The notes beneath the pieces were generated by a model. It saw only the letters and a list, made by a program, of their open reading frames with translations, had not been told where the DNA came from and did not search any database. A program made the translations under genes and the position numbers. A stretch of 64,000 nt of DNA from Streptococcus oralis (GTDB lineage: Bacteria > Bacillota > Bacilli > Lactobacillales > Streptococcaceae). The stretch is taken from positions 1,447,001 through 1,511,000 of the forward strand of contig NZ_CP079724.1 in NCBI RefSeq assembly GCF_019334565.1, in the 5' to 3' direction. Shown one piece after another: positions 55,297 to 64,000 of this stretch; within the stretch, counting starts at the first letter, position 1, and each line of letters begins with the position of its first letter.

Positions 55297-56635
55297 GTCC
55301 TTCCCCTATTATCCTTTCCATCCTCTCTTGGTAAGTAGCCAAGTCCACATAGTTGGCATGGCGGCCTTGATGTCCAAGGGCTTGGCCCATCTTGTCAAGA
55401 CTGCTGAGAGCTTCTTGAATCCTCACAATCATGTCTCCAACAGCCTGCACATCAAAGAGGTGTTCTGGAGCTGTGTAAAGTCTGTTATGAGCTGTCTGGT
55501 CAAAGGCTAGGATGAGCATATTGTGCTCGAAGGCTTGACGGGCAGCATCCAAAAGCTCGTTTCCGTAATTGATGTCTAGATAGAGATCCGACAGCTGGTA
55601 GAGTTCTCGAATCTTTTGCGGACTAGCGTTTTGATAGAGAACGACATTGGGATAGGAAAGCAAAGTCAGCAATTTGGACGACATTTCAGTCACTGCCGCG
55701 ATTCGGAAGGTCACCATTGGCAAGGACTCAATCAGGGTTTCGATATGCTCGATCTGATCTGAGTTGGTAAGGATCAAGGCATCTGGTCGAACGAAGTTTT
55801 CTCTTTTGAACTGATAATGATAACCTAGATGGACAAACTTGTCATGATAGGCTGGATTGGTCAAGACCAAGGCCTGTTCATAGGTAGCCTTGTCTGGTAT
55901 GAGGATCTGCTTGGCTCTCAGCCCCTCTTGCTCCAAGAGCAGCTGCATATTTCCAGGAAGACAATCATCTAGCGGTTCTTGCCAGACTAAGATATCCTGT
56001 CCAGTCTTGTCTGGATAATGGTATGAAACTAAGAAAGAGGTGGCGAGAGTGTTAAAGAGAAGGTGGCGAGTGTCGATTCCCAAATCTTGCAAAAAGAAAA
56101 TCGTGAATTCTACTCGATTTTTAAAATGGCGCAGGGCTTGTCCGGGCAAGGTTAGGAGGATATCGCCTGTCACATGATTTTCTAGGACAATTTCCTGTCC
56201 CTTTGCATCCTGATACTTGGTCAGGATAGCCTGTCCATCCACACTATAAGTGGTCTTGGCAAAGCAGGCTCCGTATCGGTTATAGTGGTCTGCTTGGTAG
56301 ATGCGACCGGATAGGTCCTTCCAGTCGACTTGCTTGACCAAACGGGCCTGAGGAGCATCCACATAGTGAATCACGCCCCTCTCCCGAGAATCCTCTAGGA
56401 TATGCGCCGACTGGTTATTGCCCGCAATCTCCCAAAATTCAGGTACGGCTACTTGGTTGAAATAAAGAGCTTTTCCCGACTCGTAACCTAGATAGTAGGT
56501 AAAGGGAGAGAGAATCCCATCTGGGAGAAATCCATCTGGTTCGCTCACAACTGTGGCATGGGATAGACCAGCAGCTTCTAAACTTTCGTGCAAATCGCGG
56601 CTTTCCTGGCCATAACGATCAAATAGTTGAATCAT
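55289..56635 (-). CDS. gtfB: Glycosylation co-factor GtfB
   Basis: Partner of GtfA in the O-GlcNAc transferase that modifies serine-rich-repeat adhesins; it binds the acceptor substrate and lacks catalytic activity of its own (known). The 448 residues have a degenerate GT-B fold, with IQLFDRYGQESRDLHESLEAAG at the start and a diverged C-terminal sugar-nucleotide half (LYQLSDLYLDINYGNELLDAARQA). It overlaps gtfA by 17 bases. Confidence 0.92.
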   Translation of the reverse strand: MIQLFDRYGQESRDLHESLEAAGLSHATVVSEPDGFLPDGILSPFTYYLGYESGKALYFNQVAVPEFWEIAGNNQSAHILEDSRERGVIHYVDAPQARLVKQVDWKDLSGRIYQADHYNRYGACFAKTTYSVDGQAILTKYQDAKGQEIVLENHVTGDILLTLPGQALRHFKNRVEFTIFFLQDLGIDTRHLLFNTLATSFLVSYHYPDKTGQDILVWQEPLDDCLPGNMQLLLEQEGLRAKQILIPDKATYEQALVLTNPAYHDKFVHLGYHYQFKRENFVRPDALILTNSDQIEHIETLIESLPMVTFRIAAVTEMSSKLLTLLSYPNVVLYQNASPQKIRELYQLSDLYLDINYGNELLDAARQAFEHNMLILAFDQTAHNRLYTAPEHLFDVQAVGDMIVRIQEALSSLDKMGQALGHQGRHANYVDLATYQERMERIIGEGHD

Positions 56636-58139
56636 GCAGGACCTCCTCTATCGTTTTCTTCCACTTGTCCCTTACCTTATCTGTTAAAAATTCTCTAGCT
56701 AGGTCATAAGATGCTGTTCGCATATCTGGCAAATGATTTTCCTGATAGAGCTGGCAGATCTTTTCCGCAAAGGATCTTTTAATCGCCGTTTCAACATGGT
56801 CATCCGAACTTGGGATCAAGTAGCCATTTTGACCATCCTTGATAAAGGTCTGGTTTCCATAAGGCACATCAAAGCCAATCAGGGGCAAGCCTGAACCAAC
56901 TGCCTCCATCAAGGTCAGACCAAAGCCTTCGCTGGTTGAGGCTGTCAGATAGACCTCATACTGGGGATAGATCTGAGCTAGATCTGCATGCCCTTTGAGC
57001 TGGATATAGTTCTCCGCTTGGTGAGCCGTGATGATTTCCCTTAAAAGGGATTCCTCACCCCCACTGCCATAAATGTCAAAGGTGAGCTCAGGGAGGACTT
57101 GATGCGCTTGGATAACCGCCTTGACGAGCCAGTCGATGTGTTTTTCCTTGGCCAGACGCGAAGCGGTAATGAGAGAAAAGGGCTTGCGTTCCCTAGCAGG
57201 CTCCGTCAGCTGATCAATGCTCCCAACTGGAATCGTGACGATTCGTGGACGATGCTGACTGTACTGGGCAAATTGACCTTCGAGAACTTCCTTCTGCCGA
57301 TCCGTAGACACGATAAAGCAATCGACCTTGTCCGCATTTGTAAACTGATACTCATAGTAGTTATTCCAGAGGAGATAGTCTTCGTTACTAGCATTTTCAC
57401 TATAGTGCTCTGCGTGAACGACAACTGCTAGATGGGCCTTTTGTGCTTCTTCAAAAACAGCCTGACCAATCCCTGTTTCCCTGTCCAAGATGACCAAATC
57501 AGACTTGCTCAAGTTCAAACGTTGCATAAAATAGCGCATAAAGGCTGGTTTTCCGTACAGAATCCGGTCCTTAAATCGATAGACCTCTTCTTGGCCTTCA
57601 GTCAGCAAGATATCGTAAGCAGTACTGCCGTCTTCATTAAAAAAGCTTCGTTGATAGAGCCTAGCCACCTGGTCTTTAGGTGCGAAATATTCTGTACAGT
57701 AGCGTGTGTAGGAGAAATAATCCTTGCGAATCAAGTTCCCCCCAAACACATACTCTGCATGCTGTACTAGATTCTTAGCCGAGTCTACCAAGTAGCAGGT
57801 CACAAACTTATCCTCATCTGAAAAGTAGACGCGCAAGACCTTGCCATCCTGTTCCCTATGACTCTCAAGGCCACCAAAAGAGGCCAAAACCTCGTCAACT
57901 GTAACACTGGTCGGTGCTAGCTTGATATCTGTAAAATGATTGTAAAGCCAGATTACCTGATCATCCGCAAAGCCGATATTGGCCGTTAAGTGCTGGATAT
58001 TGTCTGCTAAAATCAAGTCGGTAAAGATAAACTTAGATGCTAGGTCTAAGCTTCTAAAAATCCCTGCTCGGTAGGCCTGGGCATATTCGACACCACTGCT
58101 CGCCCAACCGATTCCTAGATTTATATTGTAAATTGTCAT
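56619..58139 (-). CDS. gtfA: GlcNAc transferase GtfA
   Basis: Catalytic subunit that adds the first GlcNAc to serine/threonine of the serine-rich-repeat adhesin in the cytoplasm. The 506-residue GT4 enzyme has a GtfA-specific beta-meander insert in its N-terminal half and the donor-binding motif STSEGFGLTLMEAVGSGLPLIG (about 402-423) with the E-x7-E pair. It follows secA2 by 12 bases and overlaps gtfB. Confidence 0.94.
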   Translation of the reverse strand: MTIYNINLGIGWASSGVEYAQAYRAGIFRSLDLASKFIFTDLILADNIQHLTANIGFADDQVIWLYNHFTDIKLAPTSVTVDEVLASFGGLESHREQDGKVLRVYFSDEDKFVTCYLVDSAKNLVQHAEYVFGGNLIRKDYFSYTRYCTEYFAPKDQVARLYQRSFFNEDGSTAYDILLTEGQEEVYRFKDRILYGKPAFMRYFMQRLNLSKSDLVILDRETGIGQAVFEEAQKAHLAVVVHAEHYSENASNEDYLLWNNYYEYQFTNADKVDCFIVSTDRQKEVLEGQFAQYSQHRPRIVTIPVGSIDQLTEPARERKPFSLITASRLAKEKHIDWLVKAVIQAHQVLPELTFDIYGSGGEESLLREIITAHQAENYIQLKGHADLAQIYPQYEVYLTASTSEGFGLTLMEAVGSGLPLIGFDVPYGNQTFIKDGQNGYLIPSSDDHVETAIKRSFAEKICQLYQENHLPDMRTASYDLAREFLTDKVRDKWKKTIEEVLHDSTI

Positions 58140-58151
58140 ATGATCCTCTTT

Positions 58152-60527
58152 TTATGGAAAATGGGTGAGAATCTCACCTTTGGGCGTTACTTCCACAATC
58201 CCCATGAGAAGATTGCGTACCATATCTGTACGGATTTGTTGCTTCATGGTTTCAAAGCCCGCATAGGCCTCCTGATAGTACTCCACGATAGGGTTCTTTT
58301 GAGAAGCAGACTGGCTCCCGATTGCTAGACTGAGCTGTTGCAGGTAGTCGACTTGCTCAACCCAGTTGTCATCAATAGCCTTGAGCATGGATATTCTCAG
58401 AAAGGAGTCATAGAGCTGGTGAGGTTGGAGGACTTCCTTTTTAGCTTCGATTTCCTTGGCTATTATTTCCTCTAGTAACTCCCGAATCTGATCTGCATCA
58501 GCTAAATCCAGATCAGCCGGTAATTCTCTTATCCCAAAGCTAATATTTGTTACGATGAAGTGAAAGAGTTCTTGGGGGCTGCTATAGGCTTTTTCTGAGA
58601 TTTGTTTGGTATAGTCTGCCAGTATGTCCTCAAGGATATGCTCTAAATCACGGCTCCCATCCAGCAAACGATCTCTTTCTTGGTAGACCATCTGACGCTG
58701 GATATTGACGCTTTCCGCATACTCTAAGGTTTGTCTGCGCGCTGAGCGACTGGCACTATCACTAGCCTCTTGAGCTTTTCTGACGAGATTGCGGTACTTG
58801 CGAGCCTTGAGTAGGATGGGTTTGCTGATATCTTCCACTTGGTAGTCTTGATACAGGTCGTGAACCCAAGACGGTCCAAACTTTTTGATCACATCATCTT
58901 CAAGCGATACGAAAAATTGAGACATGCCTGGATCGCCCTGCCGGCCGGAACGACCTCTGATTTGCAGGTCAATTCGTCGGCTCTCCATCCGCTCGGTACC
59001 AATCACAATCAAACCGCCCAATTCTGCGACTCCTGGACCGAGTTTGATATCTGTCCCTCGACCTGCCATAGAAGTCGCAACGGTCACTGCCCCCATCTGT
59101 CCAGACTCTGCGATAATCTGGGCTTCACGCGCCGCATGATTGGCATTAAGGACATTGTGAGAAATCCCCTCTCGCAAGAGCAAGGACGAATAAAGCTGGG
59201 ACATTTCTACAGATCCGACAAAAATCAGGAGTGGATTGCCTTTGGCGTGGTAAGTCTTGATAGCTTCGAGAGAGGCATACACTTTCTCAGGGAGGGTCAC
59301 ATAGAGATTGTCCGGATGGTCCATTCGCCTAAGTGGGCGATTGGTCGGGATACGAATGACGGCCATATTGTAGGTTTCGAAAAACTCTTTTTCAGCCACC
59401 TTTCCCGTTCCTGTCATACCTGAGATTTTGCGAAACATCTTAAAGAGACTCTGGTAGGTGATTGAAGCCATGGCTCTGGTTTCAGGAGAAAGCTTCACAT
59501 GTTCCTTGGCTTCGATGGCTTGGTGGAGACCGCCTTGAAGCTTGGTCATTTCCATCAAACGCCCTGTTCCCTTGTCTAACAAGACCATTTCTTCCCCTCG
59601 AACCAGGTAGTCCTTGTCTCTGGTAAAGAGCGTATGGGCTCTAAGAGCATAGACCAGATGCCGAACATAACTAGCGTACTCTTCCTTGTAGAGATGATCG
59701 ATTCCTAGGAATCCTTCAACCGTCTGGGCCCCCTTTCGGGTTAACCAAACTTGGTCTTTTTCTTCCTTGTAGATGTAGTCTTCTCCCTCAACCAAGGTCG
59801 TCACTAGGGTATCAATCATCCCATAATAGTTAGACTGGACGCGGGGAGAGCCTGCGATAATCAAGGGAGTTTGGGCACTATCGAGTAGAATATCATCGAT
59901 CTCATCGATGATAACATAGTTAAATGGAGGCAGGAACTTTCCTTCATGAGTAGAAGCAAGATTGTCATTGAGATAGTCAAAGCCCAGTACACTATTGGTT
60001 GTGTAGACGATGTCTGAGGTGTAGATCTTTCTTTTCTCTTCGGTAGTCAAGTCCTCTTTTGGATCTTCTGAAAAAGGCAGACCGACAGTTAGACCTAAAA
60101 ATTGGTAGACTGGGCCCATTTCACTTGCGTCCCGTCTAGCCAGATAGTCATTTGTCGTGACTAACATACTGCCTTTTCCCGTTAGGGCATTGAGGTAGAG
60201 GGGCATGGTGGCAGTCAAGGTCTTGCCTTCACCCGTATTCATCTCAGCCACATTTCCTTGGTGGATCACGATGGCTCCCATGACTTGCACATCATAGGGA
60301 AAGAGACCCAAGACCCGTTTATCCGCCTCACGGACAAGGGCATAGGCTTCTACCAGTAGCTCATCTAAGGTTTCTCCTTGGGCAAGGCGCTGGCGAAACT
60401 CCTCTGTCTTTGCAGCCATTTCCTCATTACTGAGGGCAGCCATCTCTTCTTTGAGGGCGTTGATTTGGCTTAAAAGTTTCTTGACCTTTCTCAGTTGTCT
60501 TTCTTGATACAAACGATTAAACACCAT
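58152..60527 (-). CDS. secA2: Accessory Sec ATPase SecA2
   Basis: Motor of the accessory Sec pathway for glycosylated serine-rich-repeat adhesins. The 791 residues show [33 protein letters not shown] (Walker A near residue 90), [22 protein letters not shown] (Walker B) and [13 protein letters not shown]. The C-terminal SecB/zinc tail of housekeeping SecA is absent, as expected. The frame is open to 60569, but ATG 60527 lies just after GAGGAGG and gives the family length. It overlaps asp3. Confidence 0.93.
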   Translation of the reverse strand: MVFNRLYQERQLRKVKKLLSQINALKEEMAALSNEEMAAKTEEFRQRLAQGETLDELLVEAYALVREADKRVLGLFPYDVQVMGAIVIHQGNVAEMNTGEGKTLTATMPLYLNALTGKGSMLVTTNDYLARRDASEMGPVYQFLGLTVGLPFSEDPKEDLTTEEKRKIYTSDIVYTTNSVLGFDYLNDNLASTHEGKFLPPFNYVIIDEIDDILLDSAQTPLIIAGSPRVQSNYYGMIDTLVTTLVEGEDYIYKEEKDQVWLTRKGAQTVEGFLGIDHLYKEEYASYVRHLVYALRAHTLFTRDKDYLVRGEEMVLLDKGTGRLMEMTKLQGGLHQAIEAKEHVKLSPETRAMASITYQSLFKMFRKISGMTGTGKVAEKEFFETYNMAVIRIPTNRPLRRMDHPDNLYVTLPEKVYASLEAIKTYHAKGNPLLIFVGSVEMSQLYSSLLLREGISHNVLNANHAAREAQIIAESGQMGAVTVATSMAGRGTDIKLGPGVAELGGLIVIGTERMESRRIDLQIRGRSGRQGDPGMSQFFVSLEDDVIKKFGPSWVHDLYQDYQVEDISKPILLKARKYRNLVRKAQEASDSASRSARRQTLEYAESVNIQRQMVYQERDRLLDGSRDLEHILEDILADYTKQISEKAYSSPQELFHFIVTNISFGIRELPADLDLADADQIRELLEEIIAKEIEAKKEVLQPHQLYDSFLRISMLKAIDDNWVEQVDYLQQLSLAIGSQSASQKNPIVEYYQEAYAGFETMKQQIRTDMVRNLLMGIVEVTPKGEILTHFP

Positions 60528-60957
60528 CATCCTCCTCAATAGAAAACGAAACAAAGTCAAGAGCCTCAAAACCTGCGCTAATCAAGGAGAGGCGATAGGT
60601 GTAGGCCGCTTCAGGATAGGTGAAGCTAAAGGAAAATTGCCTTTCAATCTTCTCCTCTATGATTTCCTCATAACGATTTAAAAAGGTCAGTTTGAGATAA
60701 AGTCCATTGACCGGTTGAACCCGCATCTTCATGGATAAGCGGTAGGTATGATTTTTCTTAAGAAGAGGGAGGCTCGGCTGGCTTCTAGTAGCCTGATAGT
60801 TGACACTAGAAAACCATGTTTTAAGGGTTTCTCCTGAAGCCAACAAAGGATTTTTCAGGGTAACGTGACCATCTGCATGATAGGTGATCTGGCTCCCATA
60901 AAGATAAGTAGCTCCCATCTCGCCCCACCTAATATCCTCTCTCTTGATGATAATCAT
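60517..60957 (-). CDS. asp3: Accessory Sec protein Asp3
   Basis: A 146-residue soluble partner of Asp1 and Asp2, needed for export of the adhesin through SecA2/SecY2. Seen: [39 protein letters not shown] (blocks between residues 10 and 48) followed by a beta-rich carbohydrate-module-like domain. It overlaps asp2 by 4 bases and secA2 by 11. Confidence 0.9.
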   Translation of the reverse strand: MIIIKREDIRWGEMGATYLYGSQITYHADGHVTLKNPLLASGETLKTWFSSVNYQATRSQPSLPLLKKNHTYRLSMKMRVQPVNGLYLKLTFLNRYEEIIEEKIERQFSFSFTYPEAAYTYRLSLISAGFEALDFVSFSIEEDDGV

Positions 60958-62483
60958 GTCTCACCTCTTCCGTATTCTTCTAGTATCATCTTGTAAAAAT
61001 GAATAAACCAGGCAACGTTTGTTCCTGTGTCATCGTTGTGTCGACCTGCTGTCCCTTTGGACAAAATCTTAGCTCCTGTCTGGCAAAGTGTCTCCACTAG
61101 CTGGTCATAGGCACCACTATCCATATCCTCGTCCTTCATGTAAGAAAGACCAAAGGTCGTCTGGGAAAAATCAGCTTGTTTAAATCGGGTCCAAAAACGT
61201 TGGTCCAAGTCCTTCATGTCTTTCTGGCTCACTCCTCCAGTCTGAAGGTGCAAGACATCAAAGCTAGTCGGAAAGACTCCTGGCGCCTCTAGTCGGCCCC
61301 GCTGTGCGATGGTTCCTAGATTGGTCAAGGGTTTTCCGACTACGATTCCTTTGGGTTCAAAGTAAGCCCCATAGTAGAGTGCTGGGAAGGTCCCCATTGA
61401 CAGGCCAGATAGGATCAAGTCACTTCTATCCAAGCCTAGATAGTCTAGATAGTGTTGGATTTTTGCTTGTATGTTGGCTTCCAATTCCTCAGTTCCTAGG
61501 TAAAAGGCTCCCCCTTCTAATCGAGGGTCCGAAAAGAGGAGAAAGGGACATTGGAGATTCTTCATCATCCAGTAACCCTCAAAGCCTTCCGCCGGACGAT
61601 AACCAGAGAAATAGACTGCTAGAGGAGGTTTGAAATCCCCCGGGTGAAAGAAATAGTTGATTTCCTCACGTTTTTTGTCATGCAGGATATTGCCTCCGAG
61701 AACAAACTTTCCAAACTGTTTCCGGCTCCAGCGTTGGTGGAGATTGCCGATGTTGACCTTTCCCTGGCCACGCGCTTCAAGAGAAATGCTCAGATAAGCA
61801 TCATAGTCTTGCTCCACTATGATTGCTGAGGCAAAGTCTGCTTCCTCAAGGAGAATGTCCTGTCTAATCTCTGAAACGGATCCTGCTGGGATTTTTCGCA
61901 AACGCAGGCGCAATTCCACTGGTCCACTCTTTTCATATTCGAGCCAGAGTTCGATTGGCGAATGGGCTTGGACAGACTGATTATAGGCCCAAGAGGCTAG
62001 TTGCGTATAGTTTTTTCCAAAATCTCCTTCTAACTCCAGATGCTCAAATCCTTGATAGGAGACAGAGCCTTGAAAACTCGGTTGAATTCGTATCGTAGCT
62101 GGACTCAGCTTGTCTCCATAACCACCTTCAAAGAGGGAGGTGGAAAGGTCTCGAACAAAGCCCTGTCGGTCTGTTAGGTCCATCGCCTGCATGCAGTGCT
62201 GTTTGATGAGGTTCTGAATGTTTTTATCCTGACTTGCAAACTGTTCGGGATAGAAAACCGTATAGGGTTCCAAGCTAGATGCAAAAGGCAACAAATCTAC
62301 TAGGTAAGCCCCATCCGTGAGAATGACAGCATGAAATTGCTCCAAGTCTTTCTCATCCATGATTTTCTGGATAGCAGACGGTGTGTTGGGAGGAACATGA
62401 TGCCAGTCTAGTTGAGCTGGTAGGGCAAGCGTATCTTGCCAATCCTCTGGACCGATTTGCAAGATCTTATACTTCTTTTCCAT
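60954..62483 (-). CDS. asp2: Accessory Sec acetyltransferase Asp2
   Basis: Asp2 both aids export and O-acetylates GlcNAc on the adhesin (known in S. gordonii). The 509 residues end in an alpha/beta-hydrolase domain with the nucleophile elbow LSGLSMGTFPALYYG (Ser in G-x-S-x-G, about 347-361) and a late His in GRHNDDTGTNVAWFIHFY. The catalytic residues appear intact. It overlaps asp1 by 17 bases. Confidence 0.92.
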   Translation of the reverse strand: MEKKYKILQIGPEDWQDTLALPAQLDWHHVPPNTPSAIQKIMDEKDLEQFHAVILTDGAYLVDLLPFASSLEPYTVFYPEQFASQDKNIQNLIKQHCMQAMDLTDRQGFVRDLSTSLFEGGYGDKLSPATIRIQPSFQGSVSYQGFEHLELEGDFGKNYTQLASWAYNQSVQAHSPIELWLEYEKSGPVELRLRLRKIPAGSVSEIRQDILLEEADFASAIIVEQDYDAYLSISLEARGQGKVNIGNLHQRWSRKQFGKFVLGGNILHDKKREEINYFFHPGDFKPPLAVYFSGYRPAEGFEGYWMMKNLQCPFLLFSDPRLEGGAFYLGTEELEANIQAKIQHYLDYLGLDRSDLILSGLSMGTFPALYYGAYFEPKGIVVGKPLTNLGTIAQRGRLEAPGVFPTSFDVLHLQTGGVSQKDMKDLDQRFWTRFKQADFSQTTFGLSYMKDEDMDSGAYDQLVETLCQTGAKILSKGTAGRHNDDTGTNVAWFIHFYKMILEEYGRGET

Positions 62484-64000
62484 GAGTCACCTCCTCCAAC
62501 CACTTTTCTAGCTTGATCAGGAATTGCTCTCCAGTGTGTTCCTTTATCTTTTCGATGGAATGGATCAAAGCATCATTCCACACCTGCAGGCTATCGAGAT
62601 AGTAATGGGCCGCTTGAGCAAAATCGGCAGTGTTTTCCAACAGATAGCCATTTTTTTTATGACTAACATACTCTGTTTTGACCTTGTTGATCTGAGGGAT
62701 ACCAGCACTAATCCCCGCTATCTGAGTATAGAGAAGAGGCTGACAGTTCAAATCGACAATCAAACGAACAAATTCCAACTGCTTGATTAACTCCGACTCA
62801 TCCTTCATATTGACAAACGAATAGCGCATGGCCTGATGGCGATTGTCCTCAAGCGGATTTTCGGCTCCTTGGTAATCAACTTCTTTTTCCAGTTCCTGGT
62901 CCTGAAACTGCTCTGCAACCATCTCAGAAACACGTATTTCCAGCTGCTTCATTTCTTCTTGACTAGCAGCAAAGGCTCCAAAGACCAACTCCGTATCCTT
63001 GTTTTCAGAAAGGAAATGCAAGACCTGATAGAGCGCTTGGTCCTCTATCCCCTGCTCAAAGTCCAGTTGATAGTAGAGGATTGACTCCTTCCGAGTCTGG
63101 CTCTTTCCTAGCTCCAAGCGCGTATCAAAAGGTGATAAATGACGAAATTTCGTTGCTTGATTTGAAAAGACAGACTGAACCAAGCGCAGGGTGTCCTCTC
63201 TGTCGACCAGAACAAGATCCACCTTATCCAGCAGACCTGCCAACTGAGGTAATTGCTCTTGAGGATTTCGTCCGATAAAAAGACTGAGAACCTTAGTGGT
63301 TTGGTGAGGCAATCGTTCTAAAAGGAAGTCATTGTGCTGGTCACAAGCAGGCAGAAAATAGGTCGCTCCTTCCTCGGGGAGTTGAGCTATTTTCTTCTCA
63401 AAAAACTCCGAAATCAATTCTCCCATATCTTGGTAAGCCTCTTTTTGGAAGCGAAAAGCAAAGATAGGATTGACCTCGATACGGCCATCATCTTGCAAAT
63501 GCTCTCTAAACTGCCACAATCCCTTGGGATTGAGGTAATCTTGGTAGAGAGCCTGGCCCTCTTCGTAGTAAATCACACTGGAAACCAGCCCCCGATCATC
63601 CATCAGGTAGTTGGCAGACAAGAGTCCATCTTCCTTGAAGTACTGAATCGTACTGATAAAACCTTCTATCCCATGCTCCACCTGAGCATAGGGCTTGCCA
63701 TCCTTCAGCACCAGAATAGTAAAGGGACTGTAAACAAAGTCGCAATCCTCATCCCACTCAATATCTCTGAGCTGCAAGACCTGTGGTCGAATCTCATGAA
63801 AATCCTGCAATTCATCAAATAAGGAATAAACTGGTGCTTCTAAAATACCTTGGCGATGGAGAAAATAGCGCAAATGAGGCTGATAGGACAAAAGAAGGAC
63901 CTGTGCAGGGACCCCTTGGCGTTGCATCAGACGAATCTGATTGAAGGTGTCATCAAATTCTAGCTTAAAATGAGAAAAATACCAAGGTGTCAAATCGGCA
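62467..64000 (-). CDS. asp1: Accessory Sec protein Asp1 (5' end cut)
   Basis: GT-B-like scaffold that binds Asp2 and Asp3 in the accessory export complex. About 510 residues are visible, beginning in frame ADLTPWYFSHFKLEFDDT, which is internal: Asp1 proteins normally have about 15-20 residues before TPWYFSHF. The apparent TTG start at 63993 is therefore not real and the gene continues beyond the right edge. secY2 and the adhesin gene are expected there. Confidence 0.92.
   Translation of the reverse strand, partial: ADLTPWYFSHFKLEFDDTFNQIRLMQRQGVPAQVLLLSYQPHLRYFLHRQGILEAPVYSLFDELQDFHEIRPQVLQLRDIEWDEDCDFVYSPFTILVLKDGKPYAQVEHGIEGFISTIQYFKEDGLLSANYLMDDRGLVSSVIYYEEGQALYQDYLNPKGLWQFREHLQDDGRIEVNPIFAFRFQKEAYQDMGELISEFFEKKIAQLPEEGATYFLPACDQHNDFLLERLPHQTTKVLSLFIGRNPQEQLPQLAGLLDKVDLVLVDREDTLRLVQSVFSNQATKFRHLSPFDTRLELGKSQTRKESILYYQLDFEQGIEDQALYQVLHFLSENKDTELVFGAFAASQEEMKQLEIRVSEMVAEQFQDQELEKEVDYQGAENPLEDNRHQAMRYSFVNMKDESELIKQLEFVRLIVDLNCQPLLYTQIAGISAGIPQINKVKTEYVSHKKNGYLLENTADFAQAAHYYLDSLQVWNDALIHSIEKIKEHTGEQFLIKLEKWLEEVTHGKEV

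Noticed and set aside
63991..63993. TTG as the start codon of asp1
   Set aside because: The frame stays open to the window edge (ADLTPWYF), and Asp1 homologues have more residues before TPWYFSHF; the gene is simply cut by the window.

Overview
The window is chromosomal DNA of a viridans Streptococcus of the mitis group (S. mitis / S. oralis / S. infantis type, close to S. pneumoniae). Evidence: gene content and order (metE-metF, pnp-cysE-...-cysS-mrnC, gmk-rpoZ-priA-fmt-rsmB-phpP-stkP, yqeG-yqeH-yhbY-nadD-yqeK-rsfS, mvaS-mvaA, scrA/scrB/scrR/scrK), a pneumococcal-type BOX repeat, and an accessory Sec locus (asp1-asp2-asp3-secA2-gtfA-gtfB-asp4-asp5). No rRNA, tRNA, CRISPR array or intact insertion sequence was recognised. 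Most genes are on the minus strand.

Layout. 1-8 kb: msmK (cut by the left edge), a PucR-type regulator, and the pnp-cysE-cysS-mrnC run. 8-11.6 kb: metE-metF behind a perfect MET-box palindrome. 11.8-12.2 kb: an orphan HigA-type antitoxin whose toxin gene has been deleted except for its last codons. 12.3-24.3 kb: a defence island built around a type I restriction-modification system. In transcription order it holds hsdR, a five-unit palindrome array with a 41-42 bp period, a small membrane protein, a DUF6261 protein, a DarT-type ADP-ribosyltransferase toxin, a fusion of its NADAR antitoxin with the HsdS specificity subunit, a KwaA/KwaB (Kiwa-like) pair, a PD-(D/E)XK-like protein, hsdM, a DUF1722 protein and a TIGR02328 DNA-glycosylase-like protein. 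24.4-31 kb: a TVP38 membrane protein and the sucrose regulon. 31-34.8 kb: mevalonate genes and a split ThrE exporter. 34.8-45 kb: housekeeping genes (stkP/phpP, rsmB, fmt, priA, rpoZ, gmk, rny). 45-52.5 kb: ribosome/NAD/tRNA genes, CorA and MscS. 52.6-54.9 kb, plus strand: sstT and an ArAE-type membrane protein. 54.9-64 kb: the accessory Sec and glycosylation locus for a serine-rich-repeat adhesin that lies outside the window.

The most striking feature is the 645-residue protein at 17006-18943. It carries a complete NADAR-type antitoxin domain directly in front of a complete two-TRD HsdS, two bases after a DarT-type toxin gene. This physically links a DNA ADP-ribosylation toxin-antitoxin pair to a restriction-modification complex; losing or replacing the 5' part of hsdS would also remove the antitoxin. 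Two further observations are less expected: the palindrome array at 21131-21311, and a roughly 110-nt structured RNA element present three times (pnp leader once, methyltransferase leader twice in tandem) in which three stems are kept by compensatory changes.
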